A program made the position numbers and the translations under genes. The notes below the pieces were generated by a model. The model did not search any database. It had not been told where the DNA came from and saw only the letters and a list, made by a program, of their open reading frames with translations. A stretch of DNA of 27,023 nt from Eutrophobius sp051275005 (lineage in GTDB: Bacteria > Pseudomonadota > Gammaproteobacteria > Eutrophobiales > Eutrophobiaceae), in assembly GCA_051275005.1 (NCBI GenBank), contig JBNMOP010000029.1, positions 1-27,023 on the forward strand, read 5' to 3'. Below, piece by piece: positions 16,901-25,629 of this stretch (within the stretch, counting starts at the first letter, position 1; the number at the start of each line of letters is the position of its first letter).

Positions 16901-18206
16901 ATGTATCAGTTTTTTTTACTAATAAAGAATAGTAAAATCCATCGCTTTCATCATGCCCTGGGATAGTATGACGACCAAATTGTGACAATACACCCCATTT
17001 GGTATCAATAGGTAACGACATTGCATTTATATTTTGACTGAGAAAGTTATCAATTTGTTCATCGGATTCTTCTTTAAATAAGGAACAAACGCAATAAACA
17101 AGTATGCCTCCAGGTTTTAATAAGGTCCAAACATTTACTAGTAATGCATGCTGGAGTTTAGTCAATACTGAAATTTGATCCATAGTACGACTATATTTAA
17201 TGTCTGGGTGTCTTCGAATCACACCAGTTGCAGTGCAAGGTGCATCTAGTAATATACGATCAAAATCGTTGCCATCCCACCAATCGATCGATCTGCTAAC
17301 ATCTGCTTTGATTATGACAGAATTTAGTTTTAGACGATCCAATGAATTTTGCAACAGTAACAATCGATCTGCACTAATGTCGACAGAAACAAGTTCTTGA
17401 ATGTCAGGATAAAGTTCAAGAATGTGTGTAGATTTTCCACCTGGTGCAGCACATACATCGAGCACACGATGTCCAGTTTGACATTTTAGTAAAGGCGCAG
17501 CCAGTTGAGCACCGAAATCTTGAATGGAGATATATCCATCTAGAAAACCTGGAATTTCTTCAACAGCAAGAGGTTGTGTGAGCATAATACCTGAATCAAC
17601 TATATTGGATGCACAGTGATCAATTCCCATTGTCCGCAATTTTTTAATATAGTCTTCACGGGCATGCCTTTGAATATTTAGTCTTAGATGTTGCGGAGGA
17701 TAAGTATTATTAGCCGATAATATAGAAGGCCATAATTCTGACCATTGATCCTGCACTTTATCAATTATCCAAGAGGGATGTGAATAAAGTGCAGATGGAG
17801 TGTCATTTATTTGTTTCTCAATTGCTTCTTGTTCACGTTGAAATTTTCGAAGTATTGCGTTTATCAGAACCTTTGCCCAGGGTTTACCCAACAAGTTTGC
17901 TGTTTCTACTGTCGCAGATATAGCAGCGTGATCTGGGATTCTCATGAATTTGAGTTGATAAAGTCCTAATAATATCAATCCTATGATATCCGAGTCTTTC
18001 TCTCTGATTTTTTTATTTAGTAGCGAATTTGAAATGAATATTAACTGGTGATACCAACGCATTACGCCGTAACATAATTCATGGGTAAGTCTTTGTTCTC
18101 GTTTATCAGAGTTAAACTTTAGGTGTTTATCTAAAACCTTATCAAGTTGAATTCGATGGCGTAATATATCTGATAATACTAATGCAGACATTTCTCGTGC
18201 GGTCAT
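16887..18206 (-). CDS. rsmB: 16S rRNA m5C967 methyltransferase RsmB
   Basis: Methylates C967 of 16S rRNA using SAM. The 439-aa protein has an N-terminal NusB-like RNA-binding domain (about 1-135) and a C-terminal Rossmann methyltransferase. Motif I is VLDVCAAPGGKST at 248-260. The two catalytic cysteines of m5C enzymes are visible: Cys324 in DAPCTATG and Cys374 in YCVCSLFKEE. RRHPDIKY at 331-338 is also typical. Start and length are normal. The gene follows fmt by 35 nt and overlaps the DUF4390 gene by 14 nt. The def-fmt-rsmB order is common in gammaproteobacteria. Confidence 0.96.
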   Translation of the reverse strand: MTAREMSALVLSDILRHRIQLDKVLDKHLKFNSDKREQRLTHELCYGVMRWYHQLIFISNSLLNKKIREKDSDIIGLILLGLYQLKFMRIPDHAAISATVETANLLGKPWAKVLINAILRKFQREQEAIEKQINDTPSALYSHPSWIIDKVQDQWSELWPSILSANNTYPPQHLRLNIQRHAREDYIKKLRTMGIDHCASNIVDSGIMLTQPLAVEEIPGFLDGYISIQDFGAQLAAPLLKCQTGHRVLDVCAAPGGKSTHILELYPDIQELVSVDISADRLLLLQNSLDRLKLNSVIIKADVSRSIDWWDGNDFDRILLDAPCTATGVIRRHPDIKYSRTMDQISVLTKLQHALLVNVWTLLKPGGILVYCVCSLFKEESDEQIDNFLSQNINAMSLPIDTKWGVLSQFGRHTIPGHDESDGFYYSLLVKKTDTYEIN

Positions 18207-18241
18207 ATTAATAATTACAATTTTAGAATGGTAATCAGAGT

Positions 18242-19186
18242 TTAATTTTCAGTATTAATGGAAAAGAAAAAAGGATTGCCATTATAAAATTCCTGACTTG
18301 TTAATACCTTTTTTCCTGGTAACTGCAGTTTCAAGATTCTTATAATTTTGTCAGCGGTTGCGATATCCACACCACTTGCTGAATAATCTACAATAGCTCC
18401 AGGATGCAGCTTCTTAGAAAAATTTTCGAGTATTTCTGCCTCCCAGATTCGAATAGTCGTATTGTTTAAATCAAAGTATGCAATAGGTGCTGGATTCATT
18501 GCCCTGATTAATCTGTCGATTTCAACTGCTGTTTTTGACCAATCAACCCGAGCATCATGTTTGTGAATTTTTGACGCATAAGTTGCAAGCGTACTATCTT
18601 GTGGTATTGTTTGTACTGTATTTATCATAAGACTATCAAGAAAATGCAAAATGCATTCCCCACCTAATTTTGCTAATTTGTCATGTAATATCCCTGAAGT
18701 ATCGCTTTGCTTGATAGGACATGATTTTTGAATAATAATATCCCCAGTATCTAGCCCCGCATCCATTTGCATAATAGTTATCCCCGTTTCGGTATCACCA
18801 GCAATAATTGAATGTTGAATAGGTGCCGCGCCGCGCCAGCGCGGTAACAAAGAGGTGTGTATATTTATACAACCATATCGTGGTCTGCGGATTATGTCTT
18901 CAGCGAGAATCAGTCCATATGCCGCAACTACAAGTACATCAAGATTACTTAATTCATTAGCACTATCAAGCTCAGCACTTGATTCGGGTTGATCAATAAT
19001 TAGATTATGCAATAAGGCTAAATCTTTTACTGGACTCGTTTGTATTTTTTTGCCGCGTCCTGATGGACGATCAGGTTGGGTATAAATTCTTAGAATGTTG
19101 TGATGACTTATATTAATAATTGTATCTAGAATTTTTGCTGCCAATTCAGGCGTGCCAGCAAAAGCAATATTCAATCCTTGAGGCAT
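18242..19186 (-). CDS. fmt: Methionyl-tRNA formyltransferase
   Basis: Adds a formyl group from 10-formyl-tetrahydrofolate to initiator Met-tRNA, giving fMet-tRNA for translation start. The 314-aa length is normal. The N-terminal domain carries the catalytic triad in family context: Asn108 and His110 in INIHTSLLPRWRGA, and Asp146 in GLDTGDI. FAGTPELA at 9-16 and YTQPDRPSGRGKK at about 35-47 are also conserved. The C-terminal OB-like tRNA-binding domain spans about 205-310. It starts 6 nt after def, whose product removes the formyl group later, so the two act at opposite ends of one pathway and are surely cotranscribed. Confidence 0.97.
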   Translation of the reverse strand: MPQGLNIAFAGTPELAAKILDTIINISHHNILRIYTQPDRPSGRGKKIQTSPVKDLALLHNLIIDQPESSAELDSANELSNLDVLVVAAYGLILAEDIIRRPRYGCINIHTSLLPRWRGAAPIQHSIIAGDTETGITIMQMDAGLDTGDIIIQKSCPIKQSDTSGILHDKLAKLGGECILHFLDSLMINTVQTIPQDSTLATYASKIHKHDARVDWSKTAVEIDRLIRAMNPAPIAYFDLNNTTIRIWEAEILENFSKKLHPGAIVDYSASGVDIATADKIIRILKLQLPGKKVLTSQEFYNGNPFFFSINTEN

Positions 19187-19192
19187 ATCAGA

Positions 19193-19714
19193 TTAGAATA
19201 ACTGTACTTGTAATTTATCTTGTTTAATCTGTTTTTCCACTCGTTTTTCAATTCTATTCCTCTTTAATGGAGATAAATAATCTATGAATAACTTACCATC
19301 AAGATGGTCAATTTCATGCTGTATACAAACAGCAAGCAAATCATCAGCTTGTTGTTCTATAACTTTGCTATCTAATGTTAAATATTTGACAGATATGATT
19401 TCAGAACGTTGTACAGTTTCAAATACATCGGGAACCGATAGACAACCTTCCTGCATTTCTTCGTTTCCTGTTGCAGAAATTATTTTGGGATTGACCAGAA
19501 TCATCGGATTTGGGTTTTCATTATTTAAATCAATAACAATAATTCTTTTTTGAATATTTACCTGAGTAGCCGCGAGACCGATTCCGTTTTCAACATACAT
19601 TGTTTCTAGCATGTCTTTTGCCAACTCTTTAATCGAGTCATCAATTCTTTCTATAGGACTCGCTATTTTCCGCAATCGCGGGTCAGGAAAGCGTAATACT
19701 TCCAGCACTGCCAT
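19193..19714 (-). CDS. def: Peptide deformylase
   Basis: Metalloenzyme that removes the N-formyl group from new proteins. The 173-aa sequence has the three signature motifs: GIGLAATQVN at 44-53, EGCLSVP at 89-95 with metal ligand Cys91, and QHEIDHLDG at 132-140 with ligands His133 and His137 and catalytic Glu134. It is therefore expected to be active. A GGAG sequence precedes the ATG by 9 nt. It is the first gene of the long minus-strand run and is divergent from the LysM gene. Confidence 0.97.
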   Translation of the reverse strand: MAVLEVLRFPDPRLRKIASPIERIDDSIKELAKDMLETMYVENGIGLAATQVNIQKRIIVIDLNNENPNPMILVNPKIISATGNEEMQEGCLSVPDVFETVQRSEIISVKYLTLDSKVIEQQADDLLAVCIQHEIDHLDGKLFIDYLSPLKRNRIEKRVEKQIKQDKLQVQLF

Positions 19715-19750
19715 CTTTTATTGCTCCAAATAATCTTCTAACTTACTGAT

Positions 19751-19756
19751 AGTATA
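19751..19756 (-). promoter_or_regulatory. Putative -10 element for the def-to-trkH run
   Basis: On the minus strand TATACT lies about 37 nt before the def ATG. The sequence 17-19 nt further upstream (TACCCT or TTTACC) matches a -35 only weakly. Placement in the gap between divergent def and tsaP supports it. Confidence 0.35.
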
Positions 19757-19855
19757 CAGGAAAACCATATGTTAGGGTAAAACTATGGTGTGTCTGGTTA
19801 CATTCTGCTAGACTTTTCTGAATTCACATTAAATATTTTTCGTAAGGCTCGGCTT

Positions 19856-20956
19856 ATGCTACATAAAATCGTATTTTTCCTGTCGCTTTTTACAGTAAGC
19901 TTATTTTTAGGAGCTCAGACAGTACAGGTAAATCCTGACCACCCTGATCAATATACTGTACAAGAAGGCGACACCCTATGGGATATTTCCGGGGAATTTC
20001 TTGTTGATCCATGGCGATGGCCTGAAATTTGGCAAGTAAATTCTCAAATTAATGATCCTCACTTGATTTATCCAGGGGATGTCATACGACTTAGCTATGA
20101 TGGAGAGTCGCCTATCCTGACTGTTAACAGGGCTAGCAATGGAGGGCGGTTTGTCAAACTGTCACCTTCCATCAGAGAGAATGAAAGAGATAGAGCTATT
20201 TATACTATTCCTATTGACGTTATTAGACAGTTTTTAACCAGACCTTTGACCATCGGTGAAAATGAGATGGATGATTGGCCCTATATAGTTTCCAGTTATG
20301 AACAGCACCTTGTTGCGTCACCAGGTGTGGAGATTTATGTTAGAGGGTTAGATGCATCGTCAATTTCAAAGAAATATGCCATATACAGGAAAGGTCCTGA
20401 ATATATCAGCAAATCCGGGGGTAGTACGAAAACTCTAGGCTATGAAGCTATGTTCATAGGAGAGGCTCAGATCACGGCATACGGTGATCCATCCACGGCA
20501 ATGATTACCAGCGCAGTAAAAGAAGCTATGATTGGTGATCGATTAATTGAGCAAACTGATGACGAGATATTTACTAATTTTATTCCCAGCAGTCCAGATT
20601 CGACAATTATTGGTAGTATTATTTCGGCTGAAGGCGTACTAACAGAAATCGGTCAATATCAGGTGATTGTCCTCGACAAGGGATCTGCAGATGGGGTAGA
20701 AGTTAGTAATGTCTTTGGTGTTTTTCAAAAAGGGAGTCTTGTAAATGACAAGGTAATGAACACTGCAAAGTCGCCTGATGATTCAGATTTAATTGACTAT
20801 CTAGGTAAGTCAAAATCAAGAGGAGTACCGATTACATTACCTGAGGTTCGTGCAGGAGTTATTTTGGTATTTAGGACATTTGAACAAGTGAGTTATGCCT
20901 TGGTTATGGAAGCTTTAACACCTATTCACATTAATGACAGCTTTAAAGGTTTATAG
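19856..20956 (+). CDS. tsaP: TsaP-like exported LysM peptidoglycan-binding protein
   Basis: Exported protein with one LysM domain and a longer C-terminal domain. I choose the ATG at 19856 (366 aa), preceded by AAGG 8 nt upstream, because it gives a clean signal peptide (about 1-20). The frame stays open to a GTG at 19790, but that adds residues before the signal peptide. LysM spans about 33-80, with YTVQEGDTLWDIS, DPWRWPEIWQVN and LIYPGDVIRL. In Pseudomonas the gene between def and dprA encodes TsaP, which anchors the type IV pilus secretin to peptidoglycan; the same position and domain layout support that role here. No pilus genes are in the window, so the role stays inferred. dprA follows 142 nt later. 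Confidence 0.82.
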   Translation: MLHKIVFFLSLFTVSLFLGAQTVQVNPDHPDQYTVQEGDTLWDISGEFLVDPWRWPEIWQVNSQINDPHLIYPGDVIRLSYDGESPILTVNRASNGGRFVKLSPSIRENERDRAIYTIPIDVIRQFLTRPLTIGENEMDDWPYIVSSYEQHLVASPGVEIYVRGLDASSISKKYAIYRKGPEYISKSGGSTKTLGYEAMFIGEAQITAYGDPSTAMITSAVKEAMIGDRLIEQTDDEIFTNFIPSSPDSTIIGSIISAEGVLTEIGQYQVIVLDKGSADGVEVSNVFGVFQKGSLVNDKVMNTAKSPDDSDLIDYLGKSKSRGVPITLPEVRAGVILVFRTFEQVSYALVMEALTPIHINDSFKGL

Positions 20957-21098
20957 TATATTTTACTTGAGTTAAAACCTTAATTCTTCAAATTTATTGT
21001 AATTTAGGATACAGCTATTTAATCTGTCATAATTTGAAATTTTAGTAGGTAAATATAAAATGCCCCTAATGGAATAGTGGGTAATTATGGAGTTTATC

Positions 21099-22217
21099 AT
21101 GGACGACGTAGACGCATCCCAGGAGTTGGTGAGCTGGTTAATATTGATACATACAGCCAGTTTATCCCTAATCAAATTCAAAAAGTTACTTCTTCATTAT
21201 AGTACAGCCCATCAGTTAGTTTGTGCTGAAACCTGTGAGTTAATTGACGCAGGAATAAATTATAAGACGATACAATCTTTTCGAGAACCGAACTGGGAAC
21301 AAATCGAAATTGATATTGCGTGGTTGGGTGTATCAGGTAATCACTTTATAAGTTGTATGGATATACGCTATCCAACCTTATTACGAGAAATTCCAGATCC
21401 GCCTATTGGGCTTTTTATTTCTGGAAATGTTGATGTATTGAGTAAGATACAGATCGCGATAATTGGTACAAGAAAACCAACGCCTGGCGGGCGAAGAACA
21501 GCGATTGAATTTGCCAGACAAATTGGAAATCTTGGTATCATTGTTACGAGTGGATTAGCAGTTGGTATAGATACGGCTGCACATATGGGAGCTTTATCAT
21601 CAAATAGCCCAACAATAGCAGTATTAGGCAATGGATTAGATATGATCTATCCAAAAGCTAATACTCAGCTTGCGGAAAAAATATGTGAAAATGGAGCTAT
21701 CGTTTCAGAATTTCCGGTCGGGACAAAGCCTCTACCTTCTCATTTTCCAAGAAGAAACAGAATAATTAGTGGTTTATCAGTTGGTACTGTTGTGGTAGAA
21801 GCTGCTCTAAAGAGTGGCTCATTAATTACTGCACGTTTGGCAATGGAGCAAGGTAGGGAGGTTTTTGCTATACCCGGCTCGATTTATAACCCTGTATCGA
21901 GGGGCTGTCATACTTTAATTAGTGATGGGGCAAAATTAACAACAAATATTGAAGACATACTTGATGAGATAGGCCCTCTGATTTCTGTCGCACAAGAGTG
22001 TAGATCAGAATTTAAAAAACAATGTCAATTAAATGAAAGACTTGACGAACAGAGTAAACTATTGCTTGATAATATAGGCTTTGACAGCATAACCGTTGAT
22101 CAACTTGTATGCGAAACCGGTTTTGCATCACACACAATTACAATTTTACTATTTGATTTAGAGCTAAATGGTATGGTTGAATCATTACCTGGAGGAAGGT
22201 TTGCAAGAAAAATGTAG
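21099..22217 (+). CDS. dprA: DNA processing protein DprA (Smf)
   Basis: Binds incoming single-stranded DNA in natural transformation and loads RecA; cytoplasmic. I prefer the ATG at 21099 (372 aa) because GGAG lies 6 nt before it; an ATG at 21087, four codons upstream, is possible. The Rossmann-like DprA core runs about 85-290 and shows IIGTRKPTPGG near 121, TSGLAVGIDTAAH near 150, PLPSHFPRRNRIISGLS near 215, and IPGSIYNPVSRGCHTLI near 263. An N-terminal helical domain precedes it, and a winged-helix-like C-terminal domain follows (about 310-372). Smg follows 15 nt later, as in E. coli. DprA is widespread also in bacteria not known to be transformable. Confidence 0.95.
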   Translation: MDDVDASQELVSWLILIHTASLSLIKFKKLLLHYSTAHQLVCAETCELIDAGINYKTIQSFREPNWEQIEIDIAWLGVSGNHFISCMDIRYPTLLREIPDPPIGLFISGNVDVLSKIQIAIIGTRKPTPGGRRTAIEFARQIGNLGIIVTSGLAVGIDTAAHMGALSSNSPTIAVLGNGLDMIYPKANTQLAEKICENGAIVSEFPVGTKPLPSHFPRRNRIISGLSVGTVVVEAALKSGSLITARLAMEQGREVFAIPGSIYNPVSRGCHTLISDGAKLTTNIEDILDEIGPLISVAQECRSEFKKQCQLNERLDEQSKLLLDNIGFDSITVDQLVCETGFASHTITILLFDLELNGMVESLPGGRFARKM

Positions 22218-22232
22218 GAACATAATATTATC

Positions 22233-22712
22233 ATGAAAGAGACAGTATTCGATGTATTAATGTATTTATTTAATAACTATCTTGATGATGATTATGAATT
22301 AAATACTGATCAAGATTCTCTTCGTAAAGTGTTAATGCTCGCCGGATTTGAAGAAAATCAGGTGAAAAAAGCATTTGATTGGCTGGAGAGTTTGTCATAT
22401 CAAGACTTGACCAAAAATGATAAAAAAACTCCAAGTAGTATTTCACACAGAATATTTAACGATCATGAAATGGATAAGCTTGGCACTGATTGTAGAGGGT
22501 TAATTACTTATCTGGAGCAAGCGGATATTTTAGATTCTGGTGATCGTGAATTAGTAATCGACCGGGTAATGGCACTGGAGTCAGATGAGATTGACATATA
22601 CCAACTAAAATGGGTTGTATTAATGGTATTACTAAATCAACCAGGTAAAGAAGCAGCATTTACCTGGATGGAAGGTGTGGTAATGGATCAAATGGAAACC
22701 GGATTTCATTAG
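22233..22712 (+). CDS. smg: Smg family protein (DUF494)
   Basis: Conserved small protein of unknown function, 159 aa, found after dprA (smf) in many proteobacteria. The sequence matches the family: an N-terminal MKETVFDVLMYLFNNY and acidic stretch near residues 15-30, and the central GLITYLEQADILD near 89 with DRELVIDRVMAL. It is predicted soluble, with no signal peptide or membrane segment. It starts 15 nt after dprA, so the two are very likely cotranscribed, and topA follows 47 nt later. No function can be assigned from the sequence. Confidence 0.92.
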   Translation: MKETVFDVLMYLFNNYLDDDYELNTDQDSLRKVLMLAGFEENQVKKAFDWLESLSYQDLTKNDKKTPSSISHRIFNDHEMDKLGTDCRGLITYLEQADILDSGDRELVIDRVMALESDEIDIYQLKWVVLMVLLNQPGKEAAFTWMEGVVMDQMETGFH

Positions 22713-22759
22713 ATATATTTTAAATTAACAATTACTAATCATAAGGATAATTTTGTAGA

Positions 22760-25075
22760 ATGAGTGAAACATTAGTAATAGTAGAATCTCCAGCAAAGGC
22801 AAAAACCTTAGCGCGGTATCTGGGTGATGGCTATAAAGTGATTGCATCATACGGTCACGTAAGAGATTTGATGCCAAAATGGGGTGCTGTCGAACCTGAA
22901 AAAGATTTTGAGATGCACTATCAAATTATCGAAAAAAACTCAAAATCTGTTGATGCAATAGCTAAGGCCGTAAAGTCAGCAGACAGAATATTACTGGCAA
23001 CTGACCCTGATCGTGAAGGCGAAGCCATCTCCTGGCATTTACTAGAATTACTCAAAGAGAGAAATGTTCTAAAGGATAAAGAAGTTAAAAGAGTAGTTTT
23101 TCATGAAGTAACTAAATCTGCGATTCAGGATGCGATTGAGCATCCTCATGACTTGTCGATAGATTTGATAAATGCACAACAAGCCCGTAGAGCATTGGAT
23201 TATTTGGTTGGATTTAATTTATCACCACTACTTTGGAAAAAAATCCGACGAGGCCTGTCCGCAGGGCGTGTACAAAGTCCTGCGTTACGAATGATTGTTG
23301 AGCGTGAAGAGGATATTGAAAAATTTAAAAAACGTGAATACTGGACAATCGAAGCTGATCTTAGCCACAAGAAACAGGAGTTTACTTCCAAGTTAACAGT
23401 CTTAAAAGGGGAAAAACTAAAACAGTTTACCATTACTGACTCTGATACAGCGCACTCTGCAATGGACGAACTTTTAAAAATTTCCAATGGTGAATTGTTG
23501 GTTTCTGAAATCGTAAAGAAACAACGAAAACGACAACCCTCACCACCTTTTATAACATCTACAATGCAGCAAGAAGCGGTCCGGAAATTGGGTTTTACTG
23601 CACAGAAAGCTATGCGAACAGCGCAACAATTATATGAGGGTATTGATATTGGTGATGGCGCTGTAGGTCTAATTACTTATATGAGAACTGATTCTGTAAC
23701 CCTTGCGCAGGATGCGGTTCAGGAAATACGTGATTACATAGAAAGTACCTATGGAAAAGAATCTATACCAGCCCAGGCAAGAGAATTTAAAACTAAATCA
23801 AAAAATGCCCAGGAAGCTCATGAGGCAATTCGTCCTACATCAGTCAATTATGTCCCTAAAGAAATAAAATCAAAACTTACATCAGATCAATATAAATTAT
23901 ATGAGTTAATCTGGAAACGGGCGGTCGCATGTCAAATGAGTAATGCTTTAATAGATACTGTTTCAGTAGATCTTGGCTGTGGTACTGACAACTTATTTCG
24001 TTCAAGTGGTTCTACTGTTGCTTTTAAGGGATTTCTCGCAGTATATGAAGAAGGGCAGGATGATGATAAAAAAGAAAAGGATCAGAAGGAATTACCACCT
24101 TTGAAAAAAGATGAAATAATTAAACTTATAAAAATTCGTCCTGAACAACACTTTACTGAACCACCACCCAGGTTTTCAGAAGCCACATTAGTGAAAACAT
24201 TGGAAGAATACGGAATTGGTCGTCCATCAACTTATGCTTCTATAATTTATACGCTCAATCAACGAGGATATGTTGAAATTGAAAGTAAACGGTTTATACC
24301 AACAGATGTAGGAAGGATCGTAAAACGTTTTCTCACAGAACATTTTAAAGATTATGTTGACTATGATTTTACTGCAAAACTTGAAGATGAGTTGGATGCT
24401 GTCTCAAGAGGTGAAAAAGAATGGGTGCCGTTGATGAAAGAATTTTGGGGGCCGTTTTCAGAAACAATCAAAGATAAAGAGGACAATGTCAGCAGGAGCG
24501 AAGCAAACCAGGCACGAGAATTGGGTATTGAACCTAAAAGTGGGCATCCAGTCTCAGTCAGAATGGGACGTTATGGCCCTTACGTTCAAATTGGTACAAA
24601 AGATGATGAAGATAAGCCTCGTTTTGCCGGTCTTAGGCCCGGTCAGAGAATGGATGTGATTACTTTTGATGAGGCCATGGAATTGTTCAAATTACCCAGA
24701 GAATTGGGTGAAACTAGTGATGGGGATGAGATTGTTATAAATATTGGTAGATTTGGTCCATACGTGCGTTATGGTAGTAAATTCGTGTCATTAAAGAAAG
24801 AAGATGATCCTTATACAGTCAACCTTGAGCATGCCCTAGAATTAATTGCAGAAAAAATAAAAGCGGATGCAGAAAAACAGATTAAAATTTTTGAAAATGA
24901 GGGAATATCAATTTTAAAAGGTCGATATGGTCCATACGTTACAGATGGTAAAAAAAATGCGAGAATCCCAAAAGACAGAGAACCTGAGTCTTTAACCTTG
25001 GAAGAATCCCAAACCTTGTTGGAAGAAGCGCCCGCCACAAGAGGGAAAAGACGAGGGGCAAAAAAGGCCGGGTGA
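22760..25075 (+). CDS. topA: DNA topoisomerase I (short form without zinc fingers)
   Basis: Type IA topoisomerase that relaxes negative supercoils. The 771-aa protein has a Toprim domain with Glu9 and the TDPDREGEA acidic cluster (Asp82, Asp84, Glu86), and the active tyrosine Tyr307 in ITYMRTDSV with Arg309. RGLSAGRVQSPALRMIVERE near 164 and EEYGIGRPSTYASI near 490 are conserved. After about 580 come three C-terminal repeats with the pattern GRYGPYV or GRFGPYV, followed by a basic tail. E. coli TopA is 865 aa and ends in zinc ribbons; here no CxxC pairs are present and the C-terminus is replaced by these repeats, a form known in many other bacteria. The enzyme core is intact. Confidence 0.96.
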   Translation: MSETLVIVESPAKAKTLARYLGDGYKVIASYGHVRDLMPKWGAVEPEKDFEMHYQIIEKNSKSVDAIAKAVKSADRILLATDPDREGEAISWHLLELLKERNVLKDKEVKRVVFHEVTKSAIQDAIEHPHDLSIDLINAQQARRALDYLVGFNLSPLLWKKIRRGLSAGRVQSPALRMIVEREEDIEKFKKREYWTIEADLSHKKQEFTSKLTVLKGEKLKQFTITDSDTAHSAMDELLKISNGELLVSEIVKKQRKRQPSPPFITSTMQQEAVRKLGFTAQKAMRTAQQLYEGIDIGDGAVGLITYMRTDSVTLAQDAVQEIRDYIESTYGKESIPAQAREFKTKSKNAQEAHEAIRPTSVNYVPKEIKSKLTSDQYKLYELIWKRAVACQMSNALIDTVSVDLGCGTDNLFRSSGSTVAFKGFLAVYEEGQDDDKKEKDQKELPPLKKDEIIKLIKIRPEQHFTEPPPRFSEATLVKTLEEYGIGRPSTYASIIYTLNQRGYVEIESKRFIPTDVGRIVKRFLTEHFKDYVDYDFTAKLEDELDAVSRGEKEWVPLMKEFWGPFSETIKDKEDNVSRSEANQARELGIEPKSGHPVSVRMGRYGPYVQIGTKDDEDKPRFAGLRPGQRMDVITFDEAMELFKLPRELGETSDGDEIVINIGRFGPYVRYGSKFVSLKKEDDPYTVNLEHALELIAEKIKADAEKQIKIFENEGISILKGRYGPYVTDGKKNARIPKDREPESLTLEESQTLLEEAPATRGKRRGAKKAG

Positions 25076-25110
25076 AATGATTAATTTACAATAATTTATT
25101 GGTTCGAACT

Positions 25111-25629
25111 ATGAAAAATTCAAAAAAATTTGTAGCTGTATTAATGGGTTCAGATTCGGATTTGGACATTATGAAGCATACTGTCGATATTTTGGACAAG
25201 ATGTCTATACCTCGTGAAGTCAAAATTACCTCTGCACACCGTACACCAGAAGCAACGCATGATTATGTAAAGGATGCTGATAAAAGAGGTTGTGCGGTTT
25301 TTATTGCTGCAGCTGGACTCGCTGCACATTTAGCTGGTTCTATAGCTGGAATTACAGTTAAACCTGTCATTGGTGTGCCAATAGATGGAGGAAGCTTAGG
25401 CGGTATGGACGCATTATTATCTACGGTACAAATGCCAGCCGGAATTCCAGTCGCCTGTGTTGCGATAGGTAAACCAGGGGCAAAAAATGCGGCCTACCTG
25501 GCAGCTCAAATCCTGGCTCAATCTAATGAGGCAATATCTGCTGCATTAATTGAAGAGCGTGTTGATAATGTTCGAATTATCGAGAATAAGAACAAATCAT
25601 TAGATGAGTTAAATGCAAAAAGCAGTTGA
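25111..25629 (+). CDS. purE: N5-carboxyaminoimidazole ribonucleotide mutase PurE
   Basis: Converts N5-CAIR to CAIR in purine synthesis; cytoplasmic. I start at the ATG at 25111 (172 aa); a TTG at 25099 is open in frame but adds residues not expected. Family motifs are GSDSDLDIM near 9-17, SAHRTPE near 38-44, AAAGLAAHLAG, and STVQMPAGIPV with KPGAKNAAYLAAQIL. The loop GVPIDGGSLGGMDALLS differs from the E. coli version and resembles PurE of other phyla. PurE class I normally needs PurK (N5-CAIR synthetase), often the next gene, but no purK is in the window. Its last four bases overlap the tsaC start. Confidence 0.94.
   Translation: MKNSKKFVAVLMGSDSDLDIMKHTVDILDKMSIPREVKITSAHRTPEATHDYVKDADKRGCAVFIAAAGLAAHLAGSIAGITVKPVIGVPIDGGSLGGMDALLSTVQMPAGIPVACVAIGKPGAKNAAYLAAQILAQSNEAISAALIEERVDNVRIIENKNKSLDELNAKSS

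Noticed and set aside
20946..20981. AAGGTTT/AAACCTT inverted repeat at the end of the tsaP gene
   Set aside because: 22-nt loop, overlap with the stop codon and no T-run; not convincing as a terminator.
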